The position numbers and the translations under genes are program-made. 64,000 bases of DNA from Saccharothrix saharensis (GTDB lineage Bacteria; Actinomycetota; Actinomycetes; Mycobacteriales; Pseudonocardiaceae), in NCBI RefSeq assembly GCF_006716745.1, contig NZ_VFPP01000001.1:5467386-5531385 (forward strand), read 5' to 3'. How positions within the stretch are numbered: position 1 is the stretch's first letter; each line of letters opens with the position of its first letter. The notes under the pieces are model-generated. The model was given only the letters and a program-made list of their open reading frames with translations, searched no databases and was not told the DNA's origin. This document shows positions 19,832 through 27,914 of this stretch, piece by piece.

Positions 19832-19909
19832 ACCGGGCCGCCTTGGGCTAGTGTTCCCAGGTTCCGCTGGCTTCCCCAGGATCATCAGCCCCACGGAAGG
19901 ACGACAAAG

Positions 19910-21043
19910 GTGCGCGATCTGGTCGAGATCGGCATGGGCCGGACCGCGAGGCGGGCCTACGAGCTGGACGACCTCGAAATCATCCCGTCCCGCAGGACCC
20001 GGTCCTCCAAGGACGTCTCGACGGCCTGGCAGATCGACGCCTACCGGTTCGAGATCCCGCTGATCACCCACCCGACGGACGCGATCGTGTCGCCGGGCAC
20101 GGCGGTCGCGATCGGCGAGCTCGGCGGTCTGGGCGTGCTCAACGCCGAAGGGCTGTGGGCGCGGCACGGCGACGTGGAAGAGGCGCTCTTCCGGCTGGTG
20201 CAGGCGGTGGAGGACACCGACGACCCGGCCGCGCCGGTGAAGGTGCTCCAGGAGCTGCACGCCGCGCCGGTGCGGATGGACCTGATCGCCGAGGCCGTCA
20301 AGCAGGTGCGCGAGTCGGGCGTCACGGTCGCGGTGCGGGTCAGCCCGCAGCGGGCGGCCGAGCTGACCCCGGACCTGCTGGCGGCCGGCGTGGAGATCCT
20401 GGTCGTGCAGGGCACGATCATCTCGGCCGAGCACGTCTCGCGCGACGGTGAGCCGCTGAACCTGAAGTCGTTCATCGCGGACCTCGACATCCCGGTGATC
20501 GCGGGCGGTGTCGGCGACTACCGCACCGCGATGCACCTGATGCGCACGGGCGCGGCGGGCGTGATCGTCGGCTACGGCTACACGCCGGGCGTGACCACGA
20601 CGGACGCCGTGCTCGGCATCGGCGTGCCGATGGCCACGGCCATCGCCGACGCGGCCGCGGCCCGCCGGGACTACCTGGACGAGACCGGTGGCCGGTACGT
20701 GCACGTGATCGCCGACGGTGGTGCGCTGACCAGCGGTGACATCGCCAAGTCGATCGCGTGCGGCGCGGACGCGGTGATGCTGGGCGAGCCGCTGGCGGCG
20801 GCGTCCGAGGCGCCGGGCCAGGGCCTGTACTGGACGGCGGCGTCGGCGCACCCGTCGGTGCCGCGCAGCCACGTGTCGACCGGTGTGGACCAGGTGGTCG
20901 ACCTGCGCAAGCTGCTGTTCGGCCCGTCGGTGGACCCGCGGGGCGTGACGAACCTGTTCGGTTCGCTGCGCCGGGCGATGGCGAAGACCGGCTACTCGGA
21001 CCTCAAGGAGTTCCAGAAGGTCGGCCTGACCATCCGCGGCTGA
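19910..21043 (+). CDS. guaB3: GuaB3 family IMP dehydrogenase-related protein
   Basis: 377 residues from GTG (MRDLVEIGMGRTARRAYELDD). It has the IMPDH TIM barrel but no CBS domains. In place of the IMPDH catalytic loop it has GYGYTPGVTTTDAVLGIGVP, where the active-site Cys of GuaB (GSICTT) is replaced by Thr. GDIAKSIACGADAVMLGEP resembles the phosphate-binding region. The family is universal in actinobacteria next to guaB (Rv3410c), and its reaction is uncertain. An AAGGACG-like ribosome site precedes it. The 78-nt gap after guaB allows co-transcription. Confidence 0.9.
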   Translation: MRDLVEIGMGRTARRAYELDDLEIIPSRRTRSSKDVSTAWQIDAYRFEIPLITHPTDAIVSPGTAVAIGELGGLGVLNAEGLWARHGDVEEALFRLVQAVEDTDDPAAPVKVLQELHAAPVRMDLIAEAVKQVRESGVTVAVRVSPQRAAELTPDLLAAGVEILVVQGTIISAEHVSRDGEPLNLKSFIADLDIPVIAGGVGDYRTAMHLMRTGAAGVIVGYGYTPGVTTTDAVLGIGVPMATAIADAAAARRDYLDETGGRYVHVIADGGALTSGDIAKSIACGADAVMLGEPLAAASEAPGQGLYWTAASAHPSVPRSHVSTGVDQVVDLRKLLFGPSVDPRGVTNLFGSLRRAMAKTGYSDLKEFQKVGLTIRG

Positions 21044-21058
21044 CCACGACGCGCGGAG

Positions 21059-21086
21059 AAGCCCCTGCTCCAGGCGGGGGCTTTTT
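21059..21086 (+). terminator. Intrinsic terminator after guaB3
   Basis: AAGCCCC (21059-21065) pairs with GGGGCTT (21077-21083), and a run of five T residues follows. It is a clear end for the guaB-guaB3 transcript. Confidence 0.9.
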
Positions 21087-21142
21087 CGCGCCCGCGGATG
21101 CCTGAACCGATCGAGCACTAGCCTGTTACCGGAAGTTACGCC

Positions 21143-21148
21143 TAACCT
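21143..21148 (+). promoter_or_regulatory. -10 element of the ChoD-like gene, probably leaderless
   Basis: TAACCT is followed by 8 nt and the ATG at 21157. No ribosome binding site fits in this space. Confidence 0.42.
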
Positions 21149-21156
21149 CCTGTGCC

Positions 21157-22875
21157 ATGGGTGAACTCGCCGGTAACAACACCGACTACGACGTCGTCGT
21201 GGTGGGCTCGGGCTTCGGCGGCAGCGTCGCCGCCCTCCGCCTCACCGAGAAGGGCTACCGGGTGGCGGTGGTCGAGGCCGGCCGCCGGTTCGCCGACGAC
21301 GAGTTCGCCGAGACGTCCTGGGACCTGCGGCGCTACCTGTGGGCGCCCGCGCTCGGCTGCTACGGCATCCAGCGCATCCACGCCCTGCGCAGCGTGATGA
21401 TCCTCGCCGGGTCGGGCGTCGGCGGCGGGTCGCTGGTGTACGCCAACACCCTGTACCGGCCGCTCAAGCCGTTCTACGCGGACCGGCAGTGGGCGCACAT
21501 CACCGACTGGGAGGCCGAGCTCGCCCCGTTCTACGACCAGGCGAGCCGGATGCTGGGCGTGGTGGAGAACCCGACCACCACGCCGTCGGACGTGGTGATG
21601 CAACGCGTCGCCGAGGACATGGGCGTCGCCGACACCTACCACCCGACGCCGGTCGGCGTGTTCTTCGGCGAACCGGGCGTGCCCGCCGAGGACCCGTACT
21701 TCGGCGGCGCGGGCCCGAGCCGGACCGGCTGCACGCAATGCGGCGCGTGCATGTCCGGCTGCCGGGTCGGCGCGAAGAACACGCTGGTCAAGAACTACCT
21801 CTACCTGGCCGAGCGCAACGGCGCGCAGGTGCTGCCGCTGACCACCGTGACGGACCTGCGGCAGGCGCCGGACGGCACGTGGGCGGTCGGCACCCGGCGC
21901 ACCGGCGGCAAGCTGCGCCGGGGCAGGCGCACGATCACCGCGGGCCAGGTCGTGCTGGCCGCCGGCACGTGGGGCACCCAGCAGCTGCTGCACCGGATGC
22001 GGGCCGAGGGCGCGCTGCCGAAGCTCTCGCCCAGGCTCGGCGAGCTGACCAGGACGAACTCCGAGTCGATCATCGGCGCGGCCCGCTTCACCGTGGACGA
22101 GGAGCGCAACTTCAGCCAGGGCGTGGCGATCACGTCGTCCATCCACCCGGACGAGCAGACCCACATCGAGCCGGTGCGCTACGGCAAGGGCAGCAACGCC
22201 ATGGGGCTGCTCCAGACGTTGGCCACGGACGGCGCGAAGGCCACCCCGCGCGTGCTGCAGTTCCTGGCCCAGGCGGTGCGGCACCCGCTGCGGCTGGCCC
22301 GGCTCATGTCGGTGCACCGGTGGAGCGAGCGGACCGTGATCCTGCTGGTGATGCAGAGCCTGGACAACTCCATCACCACCTTCACCAAGAAGGGCCTGTT
22401 CCGGCGCAAGCTCACCTCGAAGCAGGGGCACGGCCAACCGAACCCGACGTTCATCGAAGCCGGGCACCGGGCGAACCTGCTGGCCGCCGAGCACATCGAC
22501 GGCATCCCCGGCGGCACGTGGGGCGAGCTGTTCAACATCCCGCTGACCGCGCACTTCATCGGCGGCTGCCCGATCGGTTCGGACCCGGCCACCGGCGTCA
22601 TCGACCCCTACCACCGGGTCCACGGCTACCCGGGCCTGTCCGTGGTGGACGGGGCGGCGATCTCGGCGAACCTGGGCGTGAACCCGTCGCTCACCATCAC
22701 CGCGCAGGCCGAGCGGGCGTTCTCGGTGTGGCCGAACAAGGGTGAGCCGGACCGGCGCCCGGACCAGTCGGAGGGCTACCGGCGGATCGCGCCGGTGCCG
22801 CCGCGCCACCCCGCCGTGCCCGCCGCGGCGCCGGGCGCCCTGCGGTTGCCGATCGTGGAGGTCAAGTCGACCTGA
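21157..22875 (+). CDS. GMC-family oxidoreductase (ChoD/cholesterol oxidase-like)
   Basis: 572 residues. The FAD-binding Rossmann motif VVVVGSGFGGSVAALRL is at 13-29, and the GMC loop GSGVGGGSLVYANTLY at 85-100. The C-terminal signature LSVVDGAAISANLGVNPSLTITA carries the flavin-contacting residues. A cysteine cluster CTQCGACMSGC (C192, C195, C198, C202) is typical of the Rv3409c (ChoD) group and resembles a ferredoxin cluster site. ChoD in mycobacteria is annotated as a cholesterol oxidase, though its true substrate is debated. It follows guaB3 exactly as in M. tuberculosis. The MBL and FAD-monooxygenase genes downstream are close enough to form an operon. Confidence 0.85.
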   Translation: MGELAGNNTDYDVVVVGSGFGGSVAALRLTEKGYRVAVVEAGRRFADDEFAETSWDLRRYLWAPALGCYGIQRIHALRSVMILAGSGVGGGSLVYANTLYRPLKPFYADRQWAHITDWEAELAPFYDQASRMLGVVENPTTTPSDVVMQRVAEDMGVADTYHPTPVGVFFGEPGVPAEDPYFGGAGPSRTGCTQCGACMSGCRVGAKNTLVKNYLYLAERNGAQVLPLTTVTDLRQAPDGTWAVGTRRTGGKLRRGRRTITAGQVVLAAGTWGTQQLLHRMRAEGALPKLSPRLGELTRTNSESIIGAARFTVDEERNFSQGVAITSSIHPDEQTHIEPVRYGKGSNAMGLLQTLATDGAKATPRVLQFLAQAVRHPLRLARLMSVHRWSERTVILLVMQSLDNSITTFTKKGLFRRKLTSKQGHGQPNPTFIEAGHRANLLAAEHIDGIPGGTWGELFNIPLTAHFIGGCPIGSDPATGVIDPYHRVHGYPGLSVVDGAAISANLGVNPSLTITAQAERAFSVWPNKGEPDRRPDQSEGYRRIAPVPPRHPAVPAAAPGALRLPIVEVKST

Positions 22876-22881
22876 TCGCCC

Positions 22882-22887
22882 TATGGT
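22882..22887 (+). promoter_or_regulatory. -10 element of the MBL gene, probably leaderless
   Basis: TATGGT is followed by 7 nt and the GTG at 22895. It could give the MBL gene its own leaderless transcript in addition to read-through from the ChoD-like gene. Confidence 0.38.
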
Positions 22888-22894
22888 GGGGTGT

Positions 22895-23854
22895 GTGGCA
22901 CCGAAGCCGTTCGCGTCCAGCGCCGACCTCGACCCGAAGGACGAGCGGTTCGTCGAACTCGCCGACGGCGTCTACGCCCTGACCGCCGAAGGCGACCCGA
23001 ACGTCGGGGCGATCGAGGGCGAGGACTTCCTGGTCTGCATCGAGGCGCGGGCCACGCCGAAGGCCGCCCGGCGCTGGCTCGGCCTGCTGCGCGAGCACAC
23101 CGACAAGCCCGTGCGCCACCTGGTGCTCACCCACTACCACGCGGTCCGCACGCTCGGCGCGAGCGCGTTCGACGCGGCCGAGGTCATCACCCACGACACG
23201 ACCAGGGCGTTGATCGCCGAACGCGGCCGGGAGGACTGGCTCAGCGAGTACGGCCGCATGCCCCGGCTGTTCGAGGAACCCGCGGGCATCCCCGGCCTCA
23301 CCTGGCCCACCGTGACGTTCTCCGACCGCCTGACCATCCCGCTCGGCGGTGATCGGGGCGAGGTGGAGCTGCGGTTCTGCGGTCGCGGGCACACGGCGGG
23401 CGACATCGTGGTGTGGCTGCCGCACCAGCGGATCCTGTTCGCGGGCGACCTGGTCGAGTCCCAGGCCGCCCTCTACACCGGTGACGCGTTCCACGACGAG
23501 TGGGCCACGTCGACGTTGGACCGGGTGGCCGCGCTGGGCGCGGAGCAGCTCGTCGGCGGCCGCGGCGCGCCCGCCCGCGACCGGACCGAGGTGGACGCGG
23601 CCATCGCGCAGTCGCGGCACTTCCTGGACGAGCTGCGCCGCACGGTCGGGACCGCGCACGTCAGCGGCGGCACGGTGAAGGACGCGTTCGAGTCGGCGCG
23701 CGCCGCCCTGGCTCCGCGCTACGGGCGGTGGCCGATCTTCGAGCACTGCCTGCCGTTCAACGTGCAGCGGTACTGGGACGAGTGCGACGGCGTGGCGTGG
23801 CCCCGGATCTGGACCGCCGACCGGGACCGCGAGGTGTGGGCGGCGCTGCAATGA
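22895..23854 (+). CDS. Metallo-beta-lactamase-fold hydrolase with altered metal motif
   Basis: 319 residues. The fold is recognisable from VLTHYHAVRTLGASAF, GRGHTAGDIVVWLP (His166) and RILFAGDLVESQ (Asp185). The first metal motif reads H80-Y-H82-A-V-R instead of HxHxDH, so the second metal site is probably incomplete; this HYHAVR form recurs in a subgroup of MBL proteins of unknown function. An in-frame ATG at 22883 would add four residues. It lies 19 nt after the ChoD-like gene and 13 nt before the monooxygenase. Substrate unknown. Confidence 0.78.
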   Translation: MAPKPFASSADLDPKDERFVELADGVYALTAEGDPNVGAIEGEDFLVCIEARATPKAARRWLGLLREHTDKPVRHLVLTHYHAVRTLGASAFDAAEVITHDTTRALIAERGREDWLSEYGRMPRLFEEPAGIPGLTWPTVTFSDRLTIPLGGDRGEVELRFCGRGHTAGDIVVWLPHQRILFAGDLVESQAALYTGDAFHDEWATSTLDRVAALGAEQLVGGRGAPARDRTEVDAAIAQSRHFLDELRRTVGTAHVSGGTVKDAFESARAALAPRYGRWPIFEHCLPFNVQRYWDECDGVAWPRIWTADRDREVWAALQ

Positions 23855-23867
23855 GCCGGGACCGGCG

Positions 23868-25169
23868 ATGACGGCACCCGTGCTGGTCGTGGGCGCGGGC
23901 CCGGTGGGGTTGACCGCCGCGCTCCTGCTGGCCCGCGCGGGCGTGCCGACGGTCGTGCTGGAGGCCGAAGAACGTCACCTGGCGATCGGCAGCCGGTCGC
24001 TCTGCGTCCACCGGGACGTGCTCGACGTCCTCGACCGCGTCGGCGTCGGCCAGGCCGTCGTGGACGCCGGCGTCACCTGGTACCGCGGCCGGACCTACTT
24101 CCGGGACCGCGAGGTGCTCACCGTCGACCTGCCGCGCACCGACGGCTTCCCGCCGTTCGTCAACACGCCCCAGACCACCGTCGAACGCATCCTGCACGCC
24201 AAGGCCGCCGCCGAGCCGCTGACCGACGTCCGCTTCGGCCACCGGGTCGAACGCGTGCGGCAGCAGTCCGGCCACGTCGTGCTGCACACGCGATCCGGAA
24301 CGTTCGAGGGCACGCACTGCATCGCGGCCGACGGCGCGCACTCCACCGTCCGGCACCTGCTCGGCATCCCGTTCGAGGGGCACTCCTACGACGACCGGTT
24401 CGTCATCGCCGACGTCCGCGTCGACCTGGGCCACCCCGAGCCCGAGCGCCGCTTCTACTTCGACCCGCCGGCCAACCCCGGCCGCCAGGTCCTCGTGCAC
24501 CCCCAACCGGGCGGCGTGCACCGCATCGACTGGCAGGTCCCCGCGGACTTCACCCTCACCCCCGACCACGTCCGCGCCGTCACGGGCGACCGCCCGCACG
24601 AGGTCCTCTGGCAGTCCACCTACCGCTTCCACCAGCGCCGAGCCGCCCGCTTCCGCGTCGGCAACGTCCTGCTGGCGGGCGACGCCGCCCACGTCATGAG
24701 CCCGTTCGGCGCCCGCGGCCTCAACTCCGGCATCTGCGACGCCGACAACGCCGCGTGGAAGGTCGCCCTCGACCGCGCCGGGGAAGCGGGGCCCCACCTC
24801 CTCGACTCCTACCACCACGAACGCGCGGCCGCCGCCGACGAGAACCTGCGCGTCACCGACGCCACCATGCGCTTCCTCGTCCCCCGGACCGAGGCCGAAC
24901 GCGCCCACCGCCGCCACGTCCTGGAGCACGGCCTCACCCACGAGATCGACTCCGGCAGGCTCTTCGAGCCCTTCGCCTACCGCGACTCGCCGCTGACCAC
25001 CAACGGCGACGGCGAGCTCCGCCCCGGCAGCCGCCGCTACGGCCCCGGCTTCACGGTCGAGGGCGACGCGCTGGTCCGCCCCGACGGTCACACCGCCGCC
25101 ACCGGGACCGACCTCGCGCGAGCCCTCCACCGCGCCAAGGGCTTCACCGCCGCCGAGGCGTCACCGTGA
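23868..25169 (+). CDS. FAD-dependent aromatic monooxygenase (PHBH/MhpA-like)
   Basis: 433 residues. FAD motifs: VVGAGPVGLTAALLLARAG at 7-25, the DG motif AADGAHSTVRHLLG, and VLLAGDAAHVMSPFGARGLN (FAD ribityl/NADPH motif). The overall pattern is of the class A flavoprotein hydroxylases that act on phenols, such as 3-(3-hydroxyphenyl)propionate hydroxylase. It is shorter than the roughly 540-residue members because the C-terminal thioredoxin-like domain is nearly absent, and its last 26 nt overlap the convergent P450 gene. It is probably the last gene of the ChoD-MBL-monooxygenase group. Substrate unknown. Confidence 0.82.
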   Translation: MTAPVLVVGAGPVGLTAALLLARAGVPTVVLEAEERHLAIGSRSLCVHRDVLDVLDRVGVGQAVVDAGVTWYRGRTYFRDREVLTVDLPRTDGFPPFVNTPQTTVERILHAKAAAEPLTDVRFGHRVERVRQQSGHVVLHTRSGTFEGTHCIAADGAHSTVRHLLGIPFEGHSYDDRFVIADVRVDLGHPEPERRFYFDPPANPGRQVLVHPQPGGVHRIDWQVPADFTLTPDHVRAVTGDRPHEVLWQSTYRFHQRRAARFRVGNVLLAGDAAHVMSPFGARGLNSGICDADNAAWKVALDRAGEAGPHLLDSYHHERAAAADENLRVTDATMRFLVPRTEAERAHRRHVLEHGLTHEIDSGRLFEPFAYRDSPLTTNGDGELRPGSRRYGPGFTVEGDALVRPDGHTAATGTDLARALHRAKGFTAAEASP

Positions 25170-26481
25170 ACCCGTCCGGCTTCAACGTCAGCATCTCCGC
25201 CACCCGCAGCTCGTAGTCGCCCGTCGCCACCAGGTCGTACCGGCGCAGCAGCGTGCCCAGGGCCAACGTCGCCTCGTGCACGGCGAACTGCCGCCCGATG
25301 CACGCCCGTTCCCCCGTCCCGAACGGCTTGTAGACGTGCGCGGGCCGCGCCTTCACCCGCGCGGGCGTGAACCGGTCCGGGTCGAACGCCTCCGGCGAGT
25401 CCCACACCTCCGGGTCGCGGTGCACCAGCGGCAGCAGCACCAGCGCCCACTGGCCCGCCCGCATCGGGTACCGCCCGCCCAGCACGGTGTCGGTCCTCGC
25501 CTCCCGCGCGAACCCCGGCGCGGTCGGCCACAGCCGCAACGCCTCGTCCAGCACCCGCCGCACGTACCGCAGCTTCGTCACCTGCTCGAACTCCGGCACG
25601 TCCGCCGCACCCCACACCGCCTCGACCTCCGCGCGGGCCCGCTCGGCCACCTCGGGGTGCCGCGACAGGTAGTGCAGCGCGAACGACAGCGCGCCGGACG
25701 TCGTCTCGTGCCCCGCCACCAGGAACGTGATCACCTGGTTGCGGATGTTCACCTCGTCCAGCTCGCCGGACGACAGCATCAGCCCCAGCAGGTCCGACCC
25801 GCCCGACCCCCGCCGCGACCGGACCACCTCGTCCACCACCTGCGCCAGGTACGCGAGGTCGCGTTGGTAGCGCTCCTCCGCCTCGCGCCCGAACAGCCTG
25901 CGCAGCACGGGGATCACGAAGTTCTTGCGCTGCGCGTACCGCAACGACCCGATCATCGCCTTCACGAACGGGTGAGTGTCCGTGCGCGAGAAGGACTCGA
26001 ACGAGTACCCGAACCCGACCCGCCCGATCGTCTCCAGGGTCAGCTTCGTCATGTCGCCGGAGACGTCGACCACGCCACCCCGGTCCCACTCCTCGACGAG
26101 CTGGGCCGTGACGTCGACCATCGTCGGGTGGTAGGCGCGCATGGCGCTCTGCGTGAACGCGGGCAGCAGCACGTCGTGCGCCGCCTTCCAGTTCGGCTCG
26201 TCGTTGTAGGCGGTGAACAGCCCGTCGCCGCCGACGTCCCGCAACGCCTCCACGCCCAGCGCCAGGTGCTTCGCGAAGCGCGACTCGTCGGCCAGCTCCG
26301 CGGCCAGCCGGGCGCCACCGACGAAGACGATCTCCTGGTCCAGGAACCGCCGGGTGAAGATCGGCCCCAGCTCGCGCCCCAGCCGCATGGTGTCCTGCAC
26401 CGGCGTGTGCCGGTTGGTGCCCAGCACGTCACCCAGGAACGGCACCCGCCACTTGGGGTGCGGTATCGCGGCGGCCGTCAC
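25144..26481 (-). CDS. Cytochrome P450, CYP102 (BM3)-like heme domain without reductase
   Basis: 445 residues from a GTG that overlaps the stop of the SDR gene (GTGA). Motifs: I-helix AGHETTSG at 256-263, ExxR in LDEALRLWPTAP (E313/R316), and the heme-ligand loop KPFGTGERACIGRQFA with Cys394. Many stretches match the heme domain of Bacillus P450 BM3: GDGLFTAY, NWKAAHDVLLPAF, QVITFLVAGHETTSGALSFAL, DTVLGGRYP and ETLTLKPEG-like MLTLKPDGF. The CYP102 reductase half is absent, so it needs separate redox partners, and none is encoded nearby. Fatty-acid-like hydroxylation is inferred from the family. Co-transcribed with the SDR. Confidence 0.9.
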   Translation of the reverse strand: MTAAAIPHPKWRVPFLGDVLGTNRHTPVQDTMRLGRELGPIFTRRFLDQEIVFVGGARLAAELADESRFAKHLALGVEALRDVGGDGLFTAYNDEPNWKAAHDVLLPAFTQSAMRAYHPTMVDVTAQLVEEWDRGGVVDVSGDMTKLTLETIGRVGFGYSFESFSRTDTHPFVKAMIGSLRYAQRKNFVIPVLRRLFGREAEERYQRDLAYLAQVVDEVVRSRRGSGGSDLLGLMLSSGELDEVNIRNQVITFLVAGHETTSGALSFALHYLSRHPEVAERARAEVEAVWGAADVPEFEQVTKLRYVRRVLDEALRLWPTAPGFAREARTDTVLGGRYPMRAGQWALVLLPLVHRDPEVWDSPEAFDPDRFTPARVKARPAHVYKPFGTGERACIGRQFAVHEATLALGTLLRRYDLVATGDYELRVAEMLTLKPDGFTVTPRRR

Positions 26482-27269
26482 CGCTTGCCCCGGTTCGCCG
26501 CGCTCATCCGCCGCATCAGCTCGTCGTTCGACATCCGGCGCTGCAACCCGGACGACAGCGCCGGGAACGCCCCGCCCACCGCGCTCAGCACCCGCAGCTC
26601 GGCCGGTGCCACGTTCACCTCGGCCCGGTTCTCCTCGATCGCCCTCACCACCCCGGCCGCGACCTGCTCCGGCGACACGGTCCGCAGCCCCGCCGGCGGC
26701 TTCGCTCCCGTGTCGGCGAACATCCCCGCGTCGCGCACGAACCCGGGCTGCACGATCGACACGCCGACCCCGCTGCCGCGCAGGTCCTCCCGCAGCCCCA
26801 GCGCGAAGCCGCGCAGCCCGAACTTCGTCGCGTTGTAGAGAGAGCTGTGCGCCGACGCCACCTTGCCCGCCAACGACCCGATGAGCACCACGTGACCCCG
26901 CCGGGCCGCGACCATCGACGGCACCAACGCGCGGGCCAGCTCGACGGGGGCCTCCAGGTTCACCGCCAGCGCCCGCTTGACCTGCTCGGCGGTGAAGTCC
27001 GCCAACGCCCCGCCGGCCGGCAGTGCCGCGTTGGCGACCAGCACGTCCACCGCGCCGACCTCGGCCACCAACCGCCCGACGTCGTCCGCGTCGGCCAGGT
27101 CGGCCACCACCGCGCGCCCGCCGACCTCCCGCGCGAGCCGCTCCACCTCGGCGACCTTCCGCCCGGTCACCACCACCTCCGCGCCACGGCCGGCCAGGAC
27201 GCGGGCGATCGACCGCCCGATCCCGCCCGTCGCGCCGGTCACCAACACGGTCGATCCCGAGACCCGCAT
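26478..27269 (-). CDS. Short-chain dehydrogenase/reductase
   Basis: 263 residues. The NAD(P) motif is TGATGGIG (TGxxxGxG), followed by the NAxx motif LVANAALP, catalytic Ser in LIGSLAGKV and Tyr-x3-Lys in SLYNATKFG. It is a classical SDR that would oxidise or reduce an alcohol/ketone. The ATG has GGGAGGA just upstream. Its stop overlaps the P450 start, so the pair probably acts on the same substrate, for example oxidation of a hydroxylated product. The TetR-type operator lies directly upstream, so the divergent TetR protein is its likely repressor. Confidence 0.88.
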   Translation of the reverse strand: MRVSGSTVLVTGATGGIGRSIARVLAGRGAEVVVTGRKVAEVERLAREVGGRAVVADLADADDVGRLVAEVGAVDVLVANAALPAGGALADFTAEQVKRALAVNLEAPVELARALVPSMVAARRGHVVLIGSLAGKVASAHSSLYNATKFGLRGFALGLREDLRGSGVGVSIVQPGFVRDAGMFADTGAKPPAGLRTVSPEQVAAGVVRAIEENRAEVNVAPAELRVLSAVGGAFPALSSGLQRRMSNDELMRRMSAANRGKR

Positions 27270-27278
27270 GCGTCCTCC

Positions 27279-27308
27279 CGATACTGTTCGTTCGAACGAA
27301 CAGTATCG
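27279..27308. promoter_or_regulatory. Perfect 30-bp palindrome, TetR operator
   Basis: The half-site CGATACTGTTCGTTC (27279-27293) is followed by its exact reverse complement, so all 30 bases are symmetric. It fills the gap between the divergent SDR and tetR genes, 9 nt from the SDR ATG. Such a dyad is what a TetR-family dimer (or pair of dimers) binds to repress both genes. Confidence 0.88.
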
Positions 27309-27324
27309 CGGATCCGGTGATCCG
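27309..27324. promoter_or_regulatory. Second inverted repeat upstream of tetR
   Basis: CGGATC, a 4-nt spacer and GATCCG directly follow the large palindrome and end 14 nt before the tetR ATG. It may extend the operator or form a short hairpin in the tetR leader. Confidence 0.4.
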
Positions 27325-27338
27325 TCCCATGGCGGAGA

Positions 27339-27914
27339 ATGGACGACATGACGAAACCGGCCGGGACGAGGCAGCGGATCATCGCGGCCGTGCTGCGGAT
27401 CATCGGCGACGACGGTGTCGCGGGCGTGACCAACCGGCGCATCGCGCAGGAGGCGGGCGTCTCGCTCGGCTCCGTCACCTACCACTTCGCCACCCAGCAG
27501 GACCTGCTGCGGGAGAGCCTGCGCCACTTCGTCACCGAGGAGACGAAGCGCTTCGGCGACCTCGCCGGCCGGAACGAGGCCGCCTGCACCGACCTGGCCC
27601 AGGTCGTCGACATCGTGGGCCAGGTCGCCGAGGCCACCGGCACCGACAGCGAGCGCATCGCGCCCTACGAGCTGTACCTGCACGCCGGCCGCGACCCGGA
27701 GCTGCGCGCCGCCGCCGCCGAGTGCTTCGCCGCCTACGACAAGCTCGCCGAGACCGTCCTGGCCTCGATCGGCGTCAAGGACGCCGACCAGGTGGCCGGC
27801 GCCGTCGTCGGCATGGTCATGGGCCTCAAGCTGCGCGCCCTGGCCACGGGCACCCACACCGACGACCTGGTCAACGGCCTGCTGACGTTGGCGAAGGGGG
27901 CGCTCAGAGAGTGA
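27339..27914 (+). CDS. TetR-family transcriptional regulator
   Basis: 191 residues. The N-terminal DNA-binding domain reads GTRQRIIAAVLRIIGDDGVAGVTNRRIAQEAGVSLGSVTYHFATQQDLL. The C-terminal all-helical ligand domain ends in a dimerisation helix pair. An ATG three codons later (27348) is an alternative start. It is divergent from the SDR-P450 operon across a perfect 30-bp palindrome, so it very likely represses that operon and itself. The inducer is probably a substrate of the P450, which is inference. Its last 11 nt overlap the convergent aldehyde dehydrogenase gene. Confidence 0.9.
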   Translation: MDDMTKPAGTRQRIIAAVLRIIGDDGVAGVTNRRIAQEAGVSLGSVTYHFATQQDLLRESLRHFVTEETKRFGDLAGRNEAACTDLAQVVDIVGQVAEATGTDSERIAPYELYLHAGRDPELRAAAAECFAAYDKLAETVLASIGVKDADQVAGAVVGMVMGLKLRALATGTHTDDLVNGLLTLAKGALRE

